From: Aminobacter sp. J41
GTDB lineage: Bacteria; Pseudomonadota; Alphaproteobacteria; Rhizobiales; Rhizobiaceae
Reading direction: 5' to 3'
Length of the DNA stretch: 64,000 bases
Assembly: GCF_000526635.1 (NCBI RefSeq)
Contig: NZ_JAGL01000016.1
Span: forward strand, 1-64,000
The notes under the pieces were generated by a model, which saw only the letters and a program-made list of their open reading frames with translations, was not told the DNA's origin and did not search any database. The position numbers were made by a program, and so were the translations under genes. This document shows positions 1 through 7,587 of the stretch, piece after piece. How positions within the stretch are numbered: position 1 is the stretch's first letter; the number at the start of each line of letters is the position of its first letter.

Positions 1-275
1 CTGATCTTGCGCGCACCCCAGTGCGGTTTCTCCTTCTTGCAGCGAACGATCATCGCCTCGACCGCAGCGGGCAACTGATTGGCGTAGCGCACCGGTCGCC
101 GCGACCGGTCCGTCAACGCATCAATGCCATCCTCCTTGTAGCGATTGAAGATCTTGTAACCGGTCTTGCGCGAAATGCCGAAGTCCCGACACACCTCGCT
201 CATCCCTTCGCCCTCCAGCAAGCGGGCGACAAATCGAAGACGCTCATCCATCACCGAAGTCTCTCTCCACGGCAT
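1..275 (-). CDS. IS481-type transposase, N-terminal part (cut by window edge)
   Basis: The reading frame begins with ATG at 275 on the minus strand and runs off the left edge, giving 91 residues. It shows a helix-turn-helix region (LEGEGMSEVCRDFGISRKTG), then a linker with DRSRRPVRYANQLP, then KKEKPHWGARKI. That order is typical of the N-terminal DNA-binding half of IS481/IS3-like DDE transposases. The catalytic DDE domain would lie outside the window, so integrity cannot be judged. The element presumably ends between the start codon and about 350, where two similar phrases occur (cccatgtctccggtacg near 307 and cacctatctctcaggtcggg near 332). I could not fix the terminal inverted repeat. Confidence 0.85.
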   Translation of the reverse strand, partial: MPWRETSVMDERLRFVARLLEGEGMSEVCRDFGISRKTGYKIFNRYKEDGIDALTDRSRRPVRYANQLPAAVEAMIVRCKKEKPHWGARKI

Positions 276-509
276 CGGCACCTCCCGGCCCAAACCGAAA
301 AGTGTAACCCATGTCTCCGGTACGAAATGTCACCTATCTCTCAGGTCGGGCAAAGGTCTTAGCGCGCCGCCCGGCGAACAGGTCTTCTTCCCCCTCAGAT
401 GAAGCTTGCATAGGCTACCCGCCTAGTGACGGGCGGCAGCAGGATTCTCGGGAAGTAGCCCGCAGAAAGCGAGCCTCATTCTGCTGAAACGTTGACCTTC
501 CCTCTCGGA
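276..509. other. Intergenic region between transposase and SemiSWEET
   Basis: This stretch joins the outer end of the insertion element to the 3' end of the SemiSWEET gene. Two short imperfectly similar phrases at about 307 and 332 may belong to the IS terminus. I see no convincing gene, promoter or terminator in the remainder. Confidence 0.4.
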
Positions 510-806
510 TCACGCCTCAGGATCCAGCACATCGGCAACTTTGTCCCGCTGTCGCGCCGGCAGCAGCGTCATCGTCAGGATGAAGGCTGACAGGAAGAAG
601 CACACCGTGTTGGTGAGGATGATCGGCCATTCGACGCGCAGGATGCCGAAGACGGTCCACAGCGCAAAACCTGCCACCGTCACCGAATACATGCGCCGGG
701 AGATCGCGTGCGTGTCGCGCGTCTTGATCACCTTCCAGGCCTGAGGAACGAAGCTCGTCATCGAGCAAAGAGAGGCGAGGTAGCCAATCGCGAGGGTCAG
801 ATCCAT
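510..806 (-). CDS. SemiSWEET family sugar transporter (PQ-loop/MtN3 repeat)
   Basis: This 98-residue protein has about three hydrophobic segments (residues 3-18, 43-58 and 62-83), the size and topology of one triple-helix bundle. Bacterial SemiSWEETs work as homodimers that let sugars cross the inner membrane down their gradient. The PQ motif appears in SFVPQAWKVIKTRDTHAIS. The start at 806 follows a good ribosome-binding site (ggaggctaccgc). It sits alone between the transposase and the ROK-family gene, which reads in the opposite direction; the sugar-related neighbour could be functionally linked, but that is inference. Confidence 0.88.
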   Translation of the reverse strand: MDLTLAIGYLASLCSMTSFVPQAWKVIKTRDTHAISRRMYSVTVAGFALWTVFGILRVEWPIILTNTVCFFLSAFILTMTLLPARQRDKVADVLDPEA

Positions 807-842
807 GCGGTAGCCTCCGGGGCACTTGGGCGCACAAGGACC

Positions 843-947
843 TTACGCAGCCGTCGCAGGCTGATTCTCATCTGCTTCATCTGGGTCATATTCGGCGAAC
901 CGGCCTGTCGCGCCGTTGTTCCCCTTGAACGTGCGGTTCATCCGCAT
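843..947 (-). CDS. Possible 34-residue small ORF
   Basis: A short minus-strand frame starts with ATG at 947 (alternative at 941) and ends with TAA at 843. The product begins MRMNRTFKGNNG, ends in an acidic tail and has no hydrophobic segment. A purine-rich stretch (ggaaagaag) precedes the start. It lies in the gap between the SemiSWEET gene and the ROK-family gene. I recognise no family, and chance occurrence in GC-rich DNA is quite possible. Confidence 0.2.
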   Translation of the reverse strand: MRMNRTFKGNNGATGRFAEYDPDEADENQPATAA

Positions 948-1022
948 CAACTTCTTTCCGCATCCTGCGGAACCACCCCCGCCCTCCGAATGTTGCTGTG
1001 CGGATTGCACCAAACGCAGGAC

Positions 1023-2039
1023 ATGATGACCCACGGGCGCGCCATCCTCCCCCACCTCGAAGTTCTGGGCTACAGTCTGACGCTGAAGGACCGAAGCGGT
1101 TTCATCGGCGACCGCGCGAGCAACCGCGCCTTCTTCTCGATCCTCGACGAACTGCGTGAACCGCTTTGCGAGGCGGGAACCGACCCGTTCGACAACAGGG
1201 CGACGGAGGACCTGACCCTCAACGATATCGACGCCGCATGGGACGCAGGTGACGTGTTCGCGGCTGGCGTGGTGTTTTCGGCGGTGGAAGAGTTTGCGCA
1301 GCGTCTGGCGCGCGTCGTGCGTGCCTACCGCCTGGCTGACGAGCACTGGGCCAAGGTCGGACGCATCGCGGTCGGCGGCGGCTTGCGCGATAGCCGCATT
1401 GGCGAGATTGCCATTGGCCGCACCACCGCCATCCTGCGGTTCGAGGGGATCACCGTCGATCTCGTGCCGATCACACAGGACCCGGACGAGGCCGCATTGC
1501 TCGGGGGACTGCGCCTCATCGAGGAAGAAAAGCTGCATGGCTTCTCGCAGATGCTCGCCGTCGATATCGGCGGCTCGAGCATTCGCGCCGGCCTGATCGA
1601 GTTTTCACCGAAGGCCCCGCACGATCTGTCCGAAGCCGCGGTTATTGCGCTCGACCAGTGGAAGTATGCGGAAGAGGACGAGGAGCCGAGCTGCGACGCG
1701 GCGGTCGAGCGTCTTGCGCAGATGCTGGGCGAGCTGAAGGCGAAAGCTGGCAAGAAGCTTGCCCCCTACCTCACCCTCGCCTGCCCCGGCTGTATTCTCG
1801 ATGACGGAGGCATCCGCGACGGCGCACAGAACCTGCCGGGCGACTGGGAAGCCGATGACTTCCGCCTGCCGGAAGCACTCGCCGCGCATCTGGGCGTCGA
1901 GTTCGAAATCGTCATGCACAACGATGCGGTCGTGCAGGGACTGAGCGAAGCCGACCAGATGCAAGAAAATAACTGCTGGGCCGTCATTACGATCGGGACC
2001 GGGCTTGGCAACGCCGTCTACCGCAACCGGGACGCTTAG
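1023..2039 (+). CDS. ROK-family protein with permuted motif order
   Basis: The protein carries ROK sugar-kinase/regulator signatures in an unusual order. The N-terminal half has AVGGGLRDSR (about 116-125) and DPDEAALLGGLRL (about 153-165), which normally lie at the C-terminus of ROK proteins. The C-terminal half then has the phosphate-1 motif AVDIGGSSIRAGLI (about 179-192), MHNDA (about 298-302) and the phosphate-2 motif TIGTGLGN (about 323-330), and stops 7 residues later. The zinc-binding CxCGxxGC motif of many ROK proteins is absent. Substrate unknown. The frame is open from 708, but upstream residues look non-coding; ATG at 1023 or 1026 is preceded by gcagga. ATG 990 is an alternative. 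Confidence 0.75.
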   Translation: MMTHGRAILPHLEVLGYSLTLKDRSGFIGDRASNRAFFSILDELREPLCEAGTDPFDNRATEDLTLNDIDAAWDAGDVFAAGVVFSAVEEFAQRLARVVRAYRLADEHWAKVGRIAVGGGLRDSRIGEIAIGRTTAILRFEGITVDLVPITQDPDEAALLGGLRLIEEEKLHGFSQMLAVDIGGSSIRAGLIEFSPKAPHDLSEAAVIALDQWKYAEEDEEPSCDAAVERLAQMLGELKAKAGKKLAPYLTLACPGCILDDGGIRDGAQNLPGDWEADDFRLPEALAAHLGVEFEIVMHNDAVVQGLSEADQMQENNCWAVITIGTGLGNAVYRNRDA

Positions 2040-2106
2040 CCTGCTCGTCCACTCCAGTAATGTATGCTTCTGCCCCCCTCCGATCTCAAACAATCGGGAG
2101 TTCGGC

Positions 2107-3075
2107 CTATTCTATCGGCGCGACGGTATCCGCTACGGCGGCTCCGCGTTCGCCCATCGGCCGATCGGGACCGTGCGTCGTGTCGATAGCGGTCTGATGT
2201 TCCAGCTCGGCATTAAGCTCCGCGCCGACGAGCAAGATGATGACGGAGATCCACGTCCAGATCATGAAACCGATCACGGCGCCCAGCGAGCCATAGGTCG
2301 CGTTATAGTTGGCGAAGTTCTCCAGGTACCAAGAGAAGCCGATCGACACGACGAGCCAGAAGATGGCTGCAAGTGCCGAGCCCCAACTCACCCACCGCCA
2401 TTTGGCCTTCCTGCGGCTCGGCGCCCAGCGGTAGATGAGCGAGAAGACGAGCGCCACCGCCACCAGCATCAGCGGCCAGCGCAGGATTCGGATCAGAAGT
2501 TCGGTGATGCCTTGGAGATGAAGAAAAGCAAGCACCGCCGGCACGACGCCGATCAGGATGATGAAGAAGATCGCCGCAACCAGTCCACCGAGCGTGAACG
2601 CCAGCGACATCAGGTTGTACTTGATGAAGCCGCGCTTCTCATCCTCCTCGTAGACCACGTTCATCGCGTCGAAGATTGCCTTCATGCCGCTGTTGGCGCT
2701 CCACAGCGCGACGAGCAGACCGAAGATGAAACCGAAGCTGAGTGCGCCCGCATCCTGCCGCGCCAGTGACTGCAACTGCGTTTCGATGAGGTCGGCGCCG
2801 TCCGCTGGAAGAACGCCGTCCAAAACGTCGAGATGCTCTGCGACGGTCAGCGGGTCAGCGACAAAGCCGTAGATCGAGACGAAGGCCGCGAGCGCGGGAA
2901 AGAGCGCGAGAAGCAGGTAGAAGGTCACACCCGCCGCGGTCAGCATGATCCGGTCCTGAGAGACCTCACTTACTACCCGTTTGATGACCGACCACCAGCC
3001 TCTGACCGGTATCGCTCCGGGGCTGTGGGCATCGCGCCCATGCGCGTCGCGTTCAAGGGAAGCGTCAGAGACCAT
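2107..3075 (-). CDS. YihY/BrkB-family inner-membrane protein
   Basis: A 322-residue protein with about six long hydrophobic segments between residues 45 and 290. It contains the family-typical RWAPSRRKAKWRWVSWGSAL and a C-terminal region ending in a soluble tail. The family was once annotated as ribonuclease BN or serum-resistance protein BrkB; its true function is unsettled, and a transport or permeability role is assumed. A ribosome-binding site (ccggag) precedes the ATG at 3075. It lies 41 bases after a small membrane protein gene in the same direction, so the two are probably co-transcribed. It converges with the ROK-family gene. Confidence 0.88.
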   Translation of the reverse strand: MVSDASLERDAHGRDAHSPGAIPVRGWWSVIKRVVSEVSQDRIMLTAAGVTFYLLLALFPALAAFVSIYGFVADPLTVAEHLDVLDGVLPADGADLIETQLQSLARQDAGALSFGFIFGLLVALWSANSGMKAIFDAMNVVYEEDEKRGFIKYNLMSLAFTLGGLVAAIFFIILIGVVPAVLAFLHLQGITELLIRILRWPLMLVAVALVFSLIYRWAPSRRKAKWRWVSWGSALAAIFWLVVSIGFSWYLENFANYNATYGSLGAVIGFMIWTWISVIILLVGAELNAELEHQTAIDTTHGPDRPMGERGAAVADTVAPIE

Positions 3076-3116
3076 CTATTACTCCGGCAGCAGGATCTTG
3101 TTATGGCTGGCGCGCT

Positions 3117-3455
3117 TCACGCCGCAACGATGATCACGGCCAGCACCACCAGCGAAAACGCGATTGCAGCCGCCAGGATCCATGTCTGCCGCTGGCGCTT
3201 CTCCCGAGCGGCTCTTTCCGGTTCAAACATGCGCATCGCAGTGGCATCGGTGCCGTGGTGATCCGACCGGTCTGGATTGTATTGGGCAGCGCGATCGAGC
3301 CGCACACTCTCTTCATCGAGGGGTGTGCCACCCGCCTCACCGTCGGTTTCCATCGGGGCTGCTGCCGGGTCGAAACCCGGCTTCTTGTCGCCGCTCCTGC
3401 CGCGCTGGATGTCGCCGCGAATGTTCGCTGCCGTTTCTCTTTCGGATGAAGTCAT
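3117..3455 (-). CDS. Small protein with C-terminal membrane anchor, unknown function
   Basis: A frame open from 3572 is best started at ATG 3455, directly after an aaggaaag ribosome-binding site, giving 112 residues. The first 90 residues are polar and rich in Asp, Glu, Arg and Gly, ending in a basic stretch (RAAREKRQRQTW). A single hydrophobic helix follows at the C-terminus (ILAAAIAFSLVVLAVIIVAA), suggesting a tail-anchored or single-pass inner-membrane protein with a long cytoplasmic part. I recognise no family. It precedes the YihY-type gene in the same direction, which suggests a membrane or stress role, but this is only inference. Confidence 0.7.
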   Translation of the reverse strand: MTSSERETAANIRGDIQRGRSGDKKPGFDPAAAPMETDGEAGGTPLDEESVRLDRAAQYNPDRSDHHGTDATAMRMFEPERAAREKRQRQTWILAAAIAFSLVVLAVIIVAA

Positions 3456-3598
3456 GACTCTTTCCTTTTTGAGACCGAGCAAGCGGAAGATGTTTTTGTT
3501 CCCGCACCTTGCGACAGGGCGTCGTAGGAAGATTGTCCCCACGGGGTATCCGCGCCGCGACTTTTGCGGCATTGTGGCCCCCGAGAGGGAGGCTGCGA

Positions 3599-4180
3599 AT
3601 GGAATTGCCCCGACTGACGGACCGGCCGGCCCTGAGCCATCTCAGGCTCGCGACCGGAGAACTTCATCGGCGCCTTGAAGATCGGTTTGACGCGGTAATG
3701 GCGCTTGGTGATCCGGACCGACGGCCGCAGATCGTCGCCCGCTATCAGAGGCTCTACAGTGGAGCCTTTCAGACCCTCATGCCGTGGCTGTCGAGCATCG
3801 CGGGCCTGGAAATGGAGCGGCGCGCGGCGCTGCGCTGGCCTGAAGGATTTATAGGGCAGGAAGCAGAAAGTCCCTTCCCGAAGCCGACCAATACCCACGA
3901 GGCGCTTGGGCTGCTCTATGTCATCGAGGGATCGACACTTGGGGGGCGGCTGATCCTGAAGGCGCTAGCGCGAAAGGGGATCATCGATCGGTCGCTGTCC
4001 TTCCTCGACCCGTATGGCAATGACTCGGCGCGCATGTGGCGCGCGGTGCTCACGGTCATCGAGCATGAGGGCCAGACCGGCCCAGCAGAACTTGAGAGCA
4101 TCTGCCGCGGCGGCGTTCGCGGCTTCACCCATGCGGAAAACACGCTGTGCGGAGATGCGCATGAACTTCCAGTCGCCTGA
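3599..4180 (+). CDS. bphO: Biliverdin-forming heme oxygenase (BphO-like)
   Basis: This 193-residue protein resembles the bacterial heme oxygenase family that opens heme to biliverdin, the chromophore of bacteriophytochromes. Visible features are the N-terminal helix with LRLATGELHRRLEDRFDAV, whose His is in the position of the proximal heme ligand, and the distal-helix phrase LYVIEGSTLGGRLILK. The start at 3599 follows a strong ribosome-binding site (gggaggctgcga). Its last 20 bases overlap the bacteriophytochrome gene, a classic chromophore-supply/photoreceptor pairing that strengthens the call. Confidence 0.9.
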   Translation: MELPRLTDRPALSHLRLATGELHRRLEDRFDAVMALGDPDRRPQIVARYQRLYSGAFQTLMPWLSSIAGLEMERRAALRWPEGFIGQEAESPFPKPTNTHEALGLLYVIEGSTLGGRLILKALARKGIIDRSLSFLDPYGNDSARMWRAVLTVIEHEGQTGPAELESICRGGVRGFTHAENTLCGDAHELPVA

Positions 4181-6293
4181 CCTCACAAGCTGCGACCGCG
4201 AGCCGATCCACATCCCGGGCTCGATCCAGCCGCATGGCGTCATGCTGGTATGCAATGCGGCTTCGGGCCGGATCGCGCACGTCGCAGGGGACGTAGAAGG
4301 CAAGCTCGGCATTACGGAATGGGCAGACGCGCAACTTGCCGATCTTCTCGGGGCAGATGTCGCAGCGTCTATCATGAACCCGGGCGAGCTTTTGCCGCGC
4401 AGCATCAGGCCACCGCACGCGGCCGATGCGTTCGATGTCAGCGTCGCCCGGCAAGAAGGCGAGTTACTCATCGAACTGGAGCCGGCCGGCCCTACGCAAG
4501 AGCTTTCGACGCTTCTTCCCCGGCTGGAGGCCGCCGTTCAGGCGTTTGACAGCGCTCGCGACCTGACCGCGCTCGCGCGCGCTGCTGCGCAGGAGTTCCG
4601 GCGCCTGACCGGCTATGACCGGGTGATGGTGTACCGCTTCCTCGATGATGCCGCCGGACGCGTCATCGCGGAGGCCTCCGGCCCTGGAGCTGACTCGTTC
4701 CTCAACCACCATTTCCCGGCGAGCGACATCCCAGTACAGGCGCGCGCCCTCTACGTGCAGAACCTCGTCCGCGTCATTCCGCAGGTGGACTACGTGCCGG
4801 CGCCGCTGCGCCCCGCCCGTCCGCTTGAAAATCCGCTCGACATGAGCGACTGCGTGCTCCGCAGCGTCTCGCCCATCCACCTGCAATATCTCAGGAACAT
4901 GGGCGTGGCCGCCTCCGCATCGTTCTCGATCGTCATAGACGGCGCGCTGTGGGGGCTGATCGCCTGCCACAATTTTTCGCCGCTGCAGATTCCGCTCGAT
5001 GTACGATCGGGCTGCCGCGCGCTGGCGGTCAGCCTGGCGCGGCAAATCAAGGCGCGGAACAACACCGACACTTATCGCGAGCGTGTTCGCCTTCGTACCT
5101 TCGAGGACCGCATCGTCGAAATCCTCAGCCGCGAGGGCGCGATCGACGTCGCGCTGTCGAAACATCTGCGCGAAGTACAGAAGATGCTCGACGCTGATGG
5201 TGTTGCCGTCATCCGCGGCGGGGCTGTCGTTCGGGAGGGGGCCTGCCCCGGCGAAGAAGACGTGCGGATCCTGGCTGACTGGGTGGTGCGCAAGGATGGA
5301 GATCCGATATTCGCGACCCACGAACTTGAGGCGCGATCGCTCCTTTCGCCCGAAGCCGTTCCGCTCTCCGCCGGGTTGCTGGCAATGAAGCTGTCGTCCG
5401 AGCCATGGATCGTCATGTGGTTTCGTGCCGAAATCCTTGAGGAGATCAACTGGGCCGGCAATCCGCACAAGGCTGCAAACCTCGACAGCGACGGCAATCT
5501 GCGGCCGCGCGCAAGCTTCGAAGCATGGAGCGAGACGATCCGCGGCAAGGCGCGGCGCTGGAGCCTGCCGGAAATCGAGGCGGCCGAGCGGCTGTCTGTC
5601 GCGATCCGCAGCGTCTGGCAGACGCGGCAGATCCGCGATCTCAACAAGGAGCTCGTCGCTCTCCTTGAGCAGAAGGACACTTTGCTGAAGCAACGTGAAT
5701 TCCTGCTCGGTGAGGTCAACCATCGCGTCCAGAACAGCCTGGCGCTGGTTGCAAGCTTTCTGTCGCTGCAGTCGCGCGAGACGGAGGAGCCGTCGACCCG
5801 GGCTGCACTCGAGGAGGCCCGACGGCGTATATCGGCCGTCTCCCTCGTCCATCGCCGCCTCTATGGCGCCAATTCGATCCGCACGGTCGAGGGCGCGCGC
5901 TATCTCGATGAACTTCTGGAGGATCTGCTGGCCGCCTCAGGCGAAGAATGGAAACAGCAGATAACGCGCGACTTCGACCCGGTGCTTTTGCCGAATGACC
6001 GGGCGATCAGCCTCGGCCTCATCGTCACCGAGCTTTTCATCAACGCGCAAAAATACGCCTACGGCGGCGCGGCAGGACCGTTGCACGTGGCGATGAAGGA
6101 GAGCGGCAGCAGGGTGATCGTCAGCGTCGGCGACCACGGTGCCGGTCGCGGCACGACGCGCACCGGTTTTGGCTCGCGTATGCTGGATGTTCTGGTCAGC
6201 CAGCTCGCCGGCACGCTCAACTACAGCGACAATCAACCCGGCACGCTGGCGACGCTGACCGCGCCGATCGATCCGATGGGGACAGGCGCCTAG
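4161..6293 (+). CDS. bphP: Bacteriophytochrome sensor histidine kinase
   Basis: A 710-residue red/far-red photoreceptor. The N-terminus carries the biliverdin-binding cysteine (Cys11) just before REPIHIPGSIQPHG, the PAS domain entry seen in Deinococcus BphP. A GAF domain follows with FPASDIPVQARALY, then a PHY domain whose tongue has the PRxSF motif (PRASF, 449-453). The output is an HisKA_2-type kinase: H-box LGEVNHRVQNSLALV with His521, N-box LIVTELFINAQKYAY and a short ATPase end. Start 4161 has ggag six bases upstream; 4155 is an alternative. No receiver domain is fused. A single-domain response regulator lies 650 bases downstream and is a possible partner. Confidence 0.95.
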   Translation: MNFQSPDLTSCDREPIHIPGSIQPHGVMLVCNAASGRIAHVAGDVEGKLGITEWADAQLADLLGADVAASIMNPGELLPRSIRPPHAADAFDVSVARQEGELLIELEPAGPTQELSTLLPRLEAAVQAFDSARDLTALARAAAQEFRRLTGYDRVMVYRFLDDAAGRVIAEASGPGADSFLNHHFPASDIPVQARALYVQNLVRVIPQVDYVPAPLRPARPLENPLDMSDCVLRSVSPIHLQYLRNMGVAASASFSIVIDGALWGLIACHNFSPLQIPLDVRSGCRALAVSLARQIKARNNTDTYRERVRLRTFEDRIVEILSREGAIDVALSKHLREVQKMLDADGVAVIRGGAVVREGACPGEEDVRILADWVVRKDGDPIFATHELEARSLLSPEAVPLSAGLLAMKLSSEPWIVMWFRAEILEEINWAGNPHKAANLDSDGNLRPRASFEAWSETIRGKARRWSLPEIEAAERLSVAIRSVWQTRQIRDLNKELVALLEQKDTLLKQREFLLGEVNHRVQNSLALVASFLSLQSRETEEPSTRAALEEARRRISAVSLVHRRLYGANSIRTVEGARYLDELLEDLLAASGEEWKQQITRDFDPVLLPNDRAISLGLIVTELFINAQKYAYGGAAGPLHVAMKESGSRVIVSVGDHGAGRGTTRTGFGSRMLDVLVSQLAGTLNYSDNQPGTLATLTAPIDPMGTGA

Positions 6294-6358
6294 TCAGAGC
6301 GCTTGTCTTCCCGCACTTTCAGTGGCATCGCAGGGGCCGACTGTTACGGAATTGCGCC

Positions 6359-6739
6359 TTGACCAACATAACGCCTGCGAACTCCATCCCCGTATCTTGG
6401 CTGCAGCCTCTGCCTGAAGGCTACATGATCCCGATATGGCGCTGGATCCTGTTGCCGGCAACGGCGCTGATGCTGAAGCGCCAGAAAGGCGTGTGGCGAA
6501 ATGGGACGCTGCATCTCGACAGCGACAAGCTGCGCTTCGAACAGGCACGGCTGGTTAAGTCTGCTCAGGGCGCCCCGGGCTGGTCGATTCCGCTTGGCGA
6601 CATCGCCGGCATTTCGTTCACGCCGGGTACGTTATCCGAGCGGCTGGAGCTTTCGACGAAAGATACCCAAGTTCGGTTCATGACGGTGCGCGCGGAACAG
6701 TTTGTCCAGCGGCTCAAGGCGGCTGTTGCAGCGGCCTGA
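6359..6739 (+). CDS. Hypothetical protein, possibly PH-like
   Basis: A 126-residue protein of unknown function. One hydrophobic stretch lies near residues 21-40 (GYMIPIWRWILLPATALML). It is followed by a beta-rich region (GVWRNGTLHLDSDKLRFE, then SIPLGDIAGISFTPG and VRFMTVRAEQFVQRLK) with the rhythm of bacterial PH-like or GRAM-like domains. That similarity is by eye only. The frame begins with TTG at 6359; ATG at 6425, preceded by gaagg, would give a shorter product of 104 residues. It follows the bacteriophytochrome gene by 65 bases and could be co-transcribed. Confidence 0.6.
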   Translation: MTNITPANSIPVSWLQPLPEGYMIPIWRWILLPATALMLKRQKGVWRNGTLHLDSDKLRFEQARLVKSAQGAPGWSIPLGDIAGISFTPGTLSERLELSTKDTQVRFMTVRAEQFVQRLKAAVAAA

Positions 6740-6942
6740 GGCGCTGCCGGCAAGCACCCACGCGGCAGTTCCTTGCTACCGTCTGGGAGAACCTAGCAAG
6801 ACTAAAGAAAGTATTTGCCGCCCATCACCATAGGTAAAATGTTTCCTGGGCCTATATTGGCTGTTGCCACTTGGCGAACTGCGATGATTGCGCTTTAGTG
6901 ACAGCGGGGTCCCCTTGGGAGGAAGGGGGTGGAGGAAACGGT
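6740..6942. other. Intergenic leader before the response regulator
   Basis: This 203-base gap separates the hypothetical gene from the response regulator and is AT-richer than its surroundings between 6790 and 6860. It very probably contains the promoter of the regulator/kinase operon. I could not pick a -35/-10 pair with acceptable spacing, so none is annotated. Confidence 0.4.
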
Positions 6943-7332
6943 TTGGCTACGGACATTCTCATTGCAGAAGACGAGCCGAGCATCCTAGAGGCGCTGAGTT
7001 TCGTCCTGCAGAGAGCAGGCTGGTCGGTTCATTCCGTGACGGACGGAGAAGCCGTCATGGAGGCTGTCCTTGTGACTCAACCGCGCGTGCTGGTGCTCGA
7101 TGTCATGCTGCCCAAACGGTCTGGCTTCGACGTGCTGAAGCAGATCCGGGCAAATCCGCAAACGCAAAACCTGCCAGTACTTGTCCTGACGGCAAAGGGG
7201 CAGCAGCAGGACCGACGAATCGCAGAGGAACTGGGGGCGGACATGTTCGTCACCAAGCCCTATTCCAATGCCGACGTCGTGGACGCGGTCCGCACCCTGC
7301 TCGATGTGCCGACGGCACTGGCAGGCCCATAA
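6943..7332 (+). CDS. Single-domain response regulator (CheY-like receiver)
   Basis: A 129-residue receiver domain without an output domain. The acidic pair is Glu9-Asp10 (LIAEDEPS), the phospho-acceptor is Asp53 in VLVLDVMLPKRSG, the Thr is in VLVLTAKG, and the conserved Lys105 is in FVTKPYS. A TTG start at 6943 is chosen because ggagga lies six bases upstream; earlier in-frame starts would add non-conserved residues. It is followed at 18 bases by a small membrane protein and the symporter-kinase gene, so that kinase is the most likely phosphate donor. The bacteriophytochrome upstream is another possibility. Confidence 0.9.
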   Translation: MATDILIAEDEPSILEALSFVLQRAGWSVHSVTDGEAVMEAVLVTQPRVLVLDVMLPKRSGFDVLKQIRANPQTQNLPVLVLTAKGQQQDRRIAEELGADMFVTKPYSNADVVDAVRTLLDVPTALAGP

Positions 7333-7350
7333 CGCCAGGGACGCGAATCG

Positions 7351-7587
7351 ATGACACGCCGGAAGCTCATCGCCGCTGCGCTGTTCTTCACGCTTTTCGG
7401 CGTCATCGCGCTGCTGCCACCGCTGGTGCTGCTGTTCCGCTTTGACGCGCGGATCGGCGGCGTGCCGGTGGAGACGGTCTATGTCTTTGTCCTTTGGGCG
7501 ATCCTGGTGATCGGCGCGCGCTGGTTCAGCCGCGTCCTGCCGGATGACGACCAGCTGCTGCGGCACACCCAGGACCGCGAGCCATGA
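7351..7587 (+). CDS. Small two-helix membrane protein beside symporter-kinase
   Basis: A 78-residue protein with two hydrophobic segments (about 6-29 and 42-58) and a charged C-terminal tail (RVLPDDDQLLRHTQDREP). Its stop overlaps the start of the next gene by four bases (ATGA), so the two are translationally coupled. Small membrane partners of this kind often accompany sodium/solute symporters. It probably forms a complex with, or stabilises, the symporter-kinase. No enzymatic motif is visible. Confidence 0.75.
   Translation: MTRRKLIAAALFFTLFGVIALLPPLVLLFRFDARIGGVPVETVYVFVLWAILVIGARWFSRVLPDDDQLLRHTQDREP

Noticed and set aside
3481-3510. GGAAC on the minus strand upstream of the small membrane protein, resembling a general-stress (EcfG) -35 box
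   Set aside because: No GTT-type -10 box at the required 16-19 base spacing, so it was not annotated as a promoter.
4464-5852. 462-codon minus-strand frame opposite the bacteriophytochrome
   Set aside because: Shadow frame; no domain, and the sense gene is certain.
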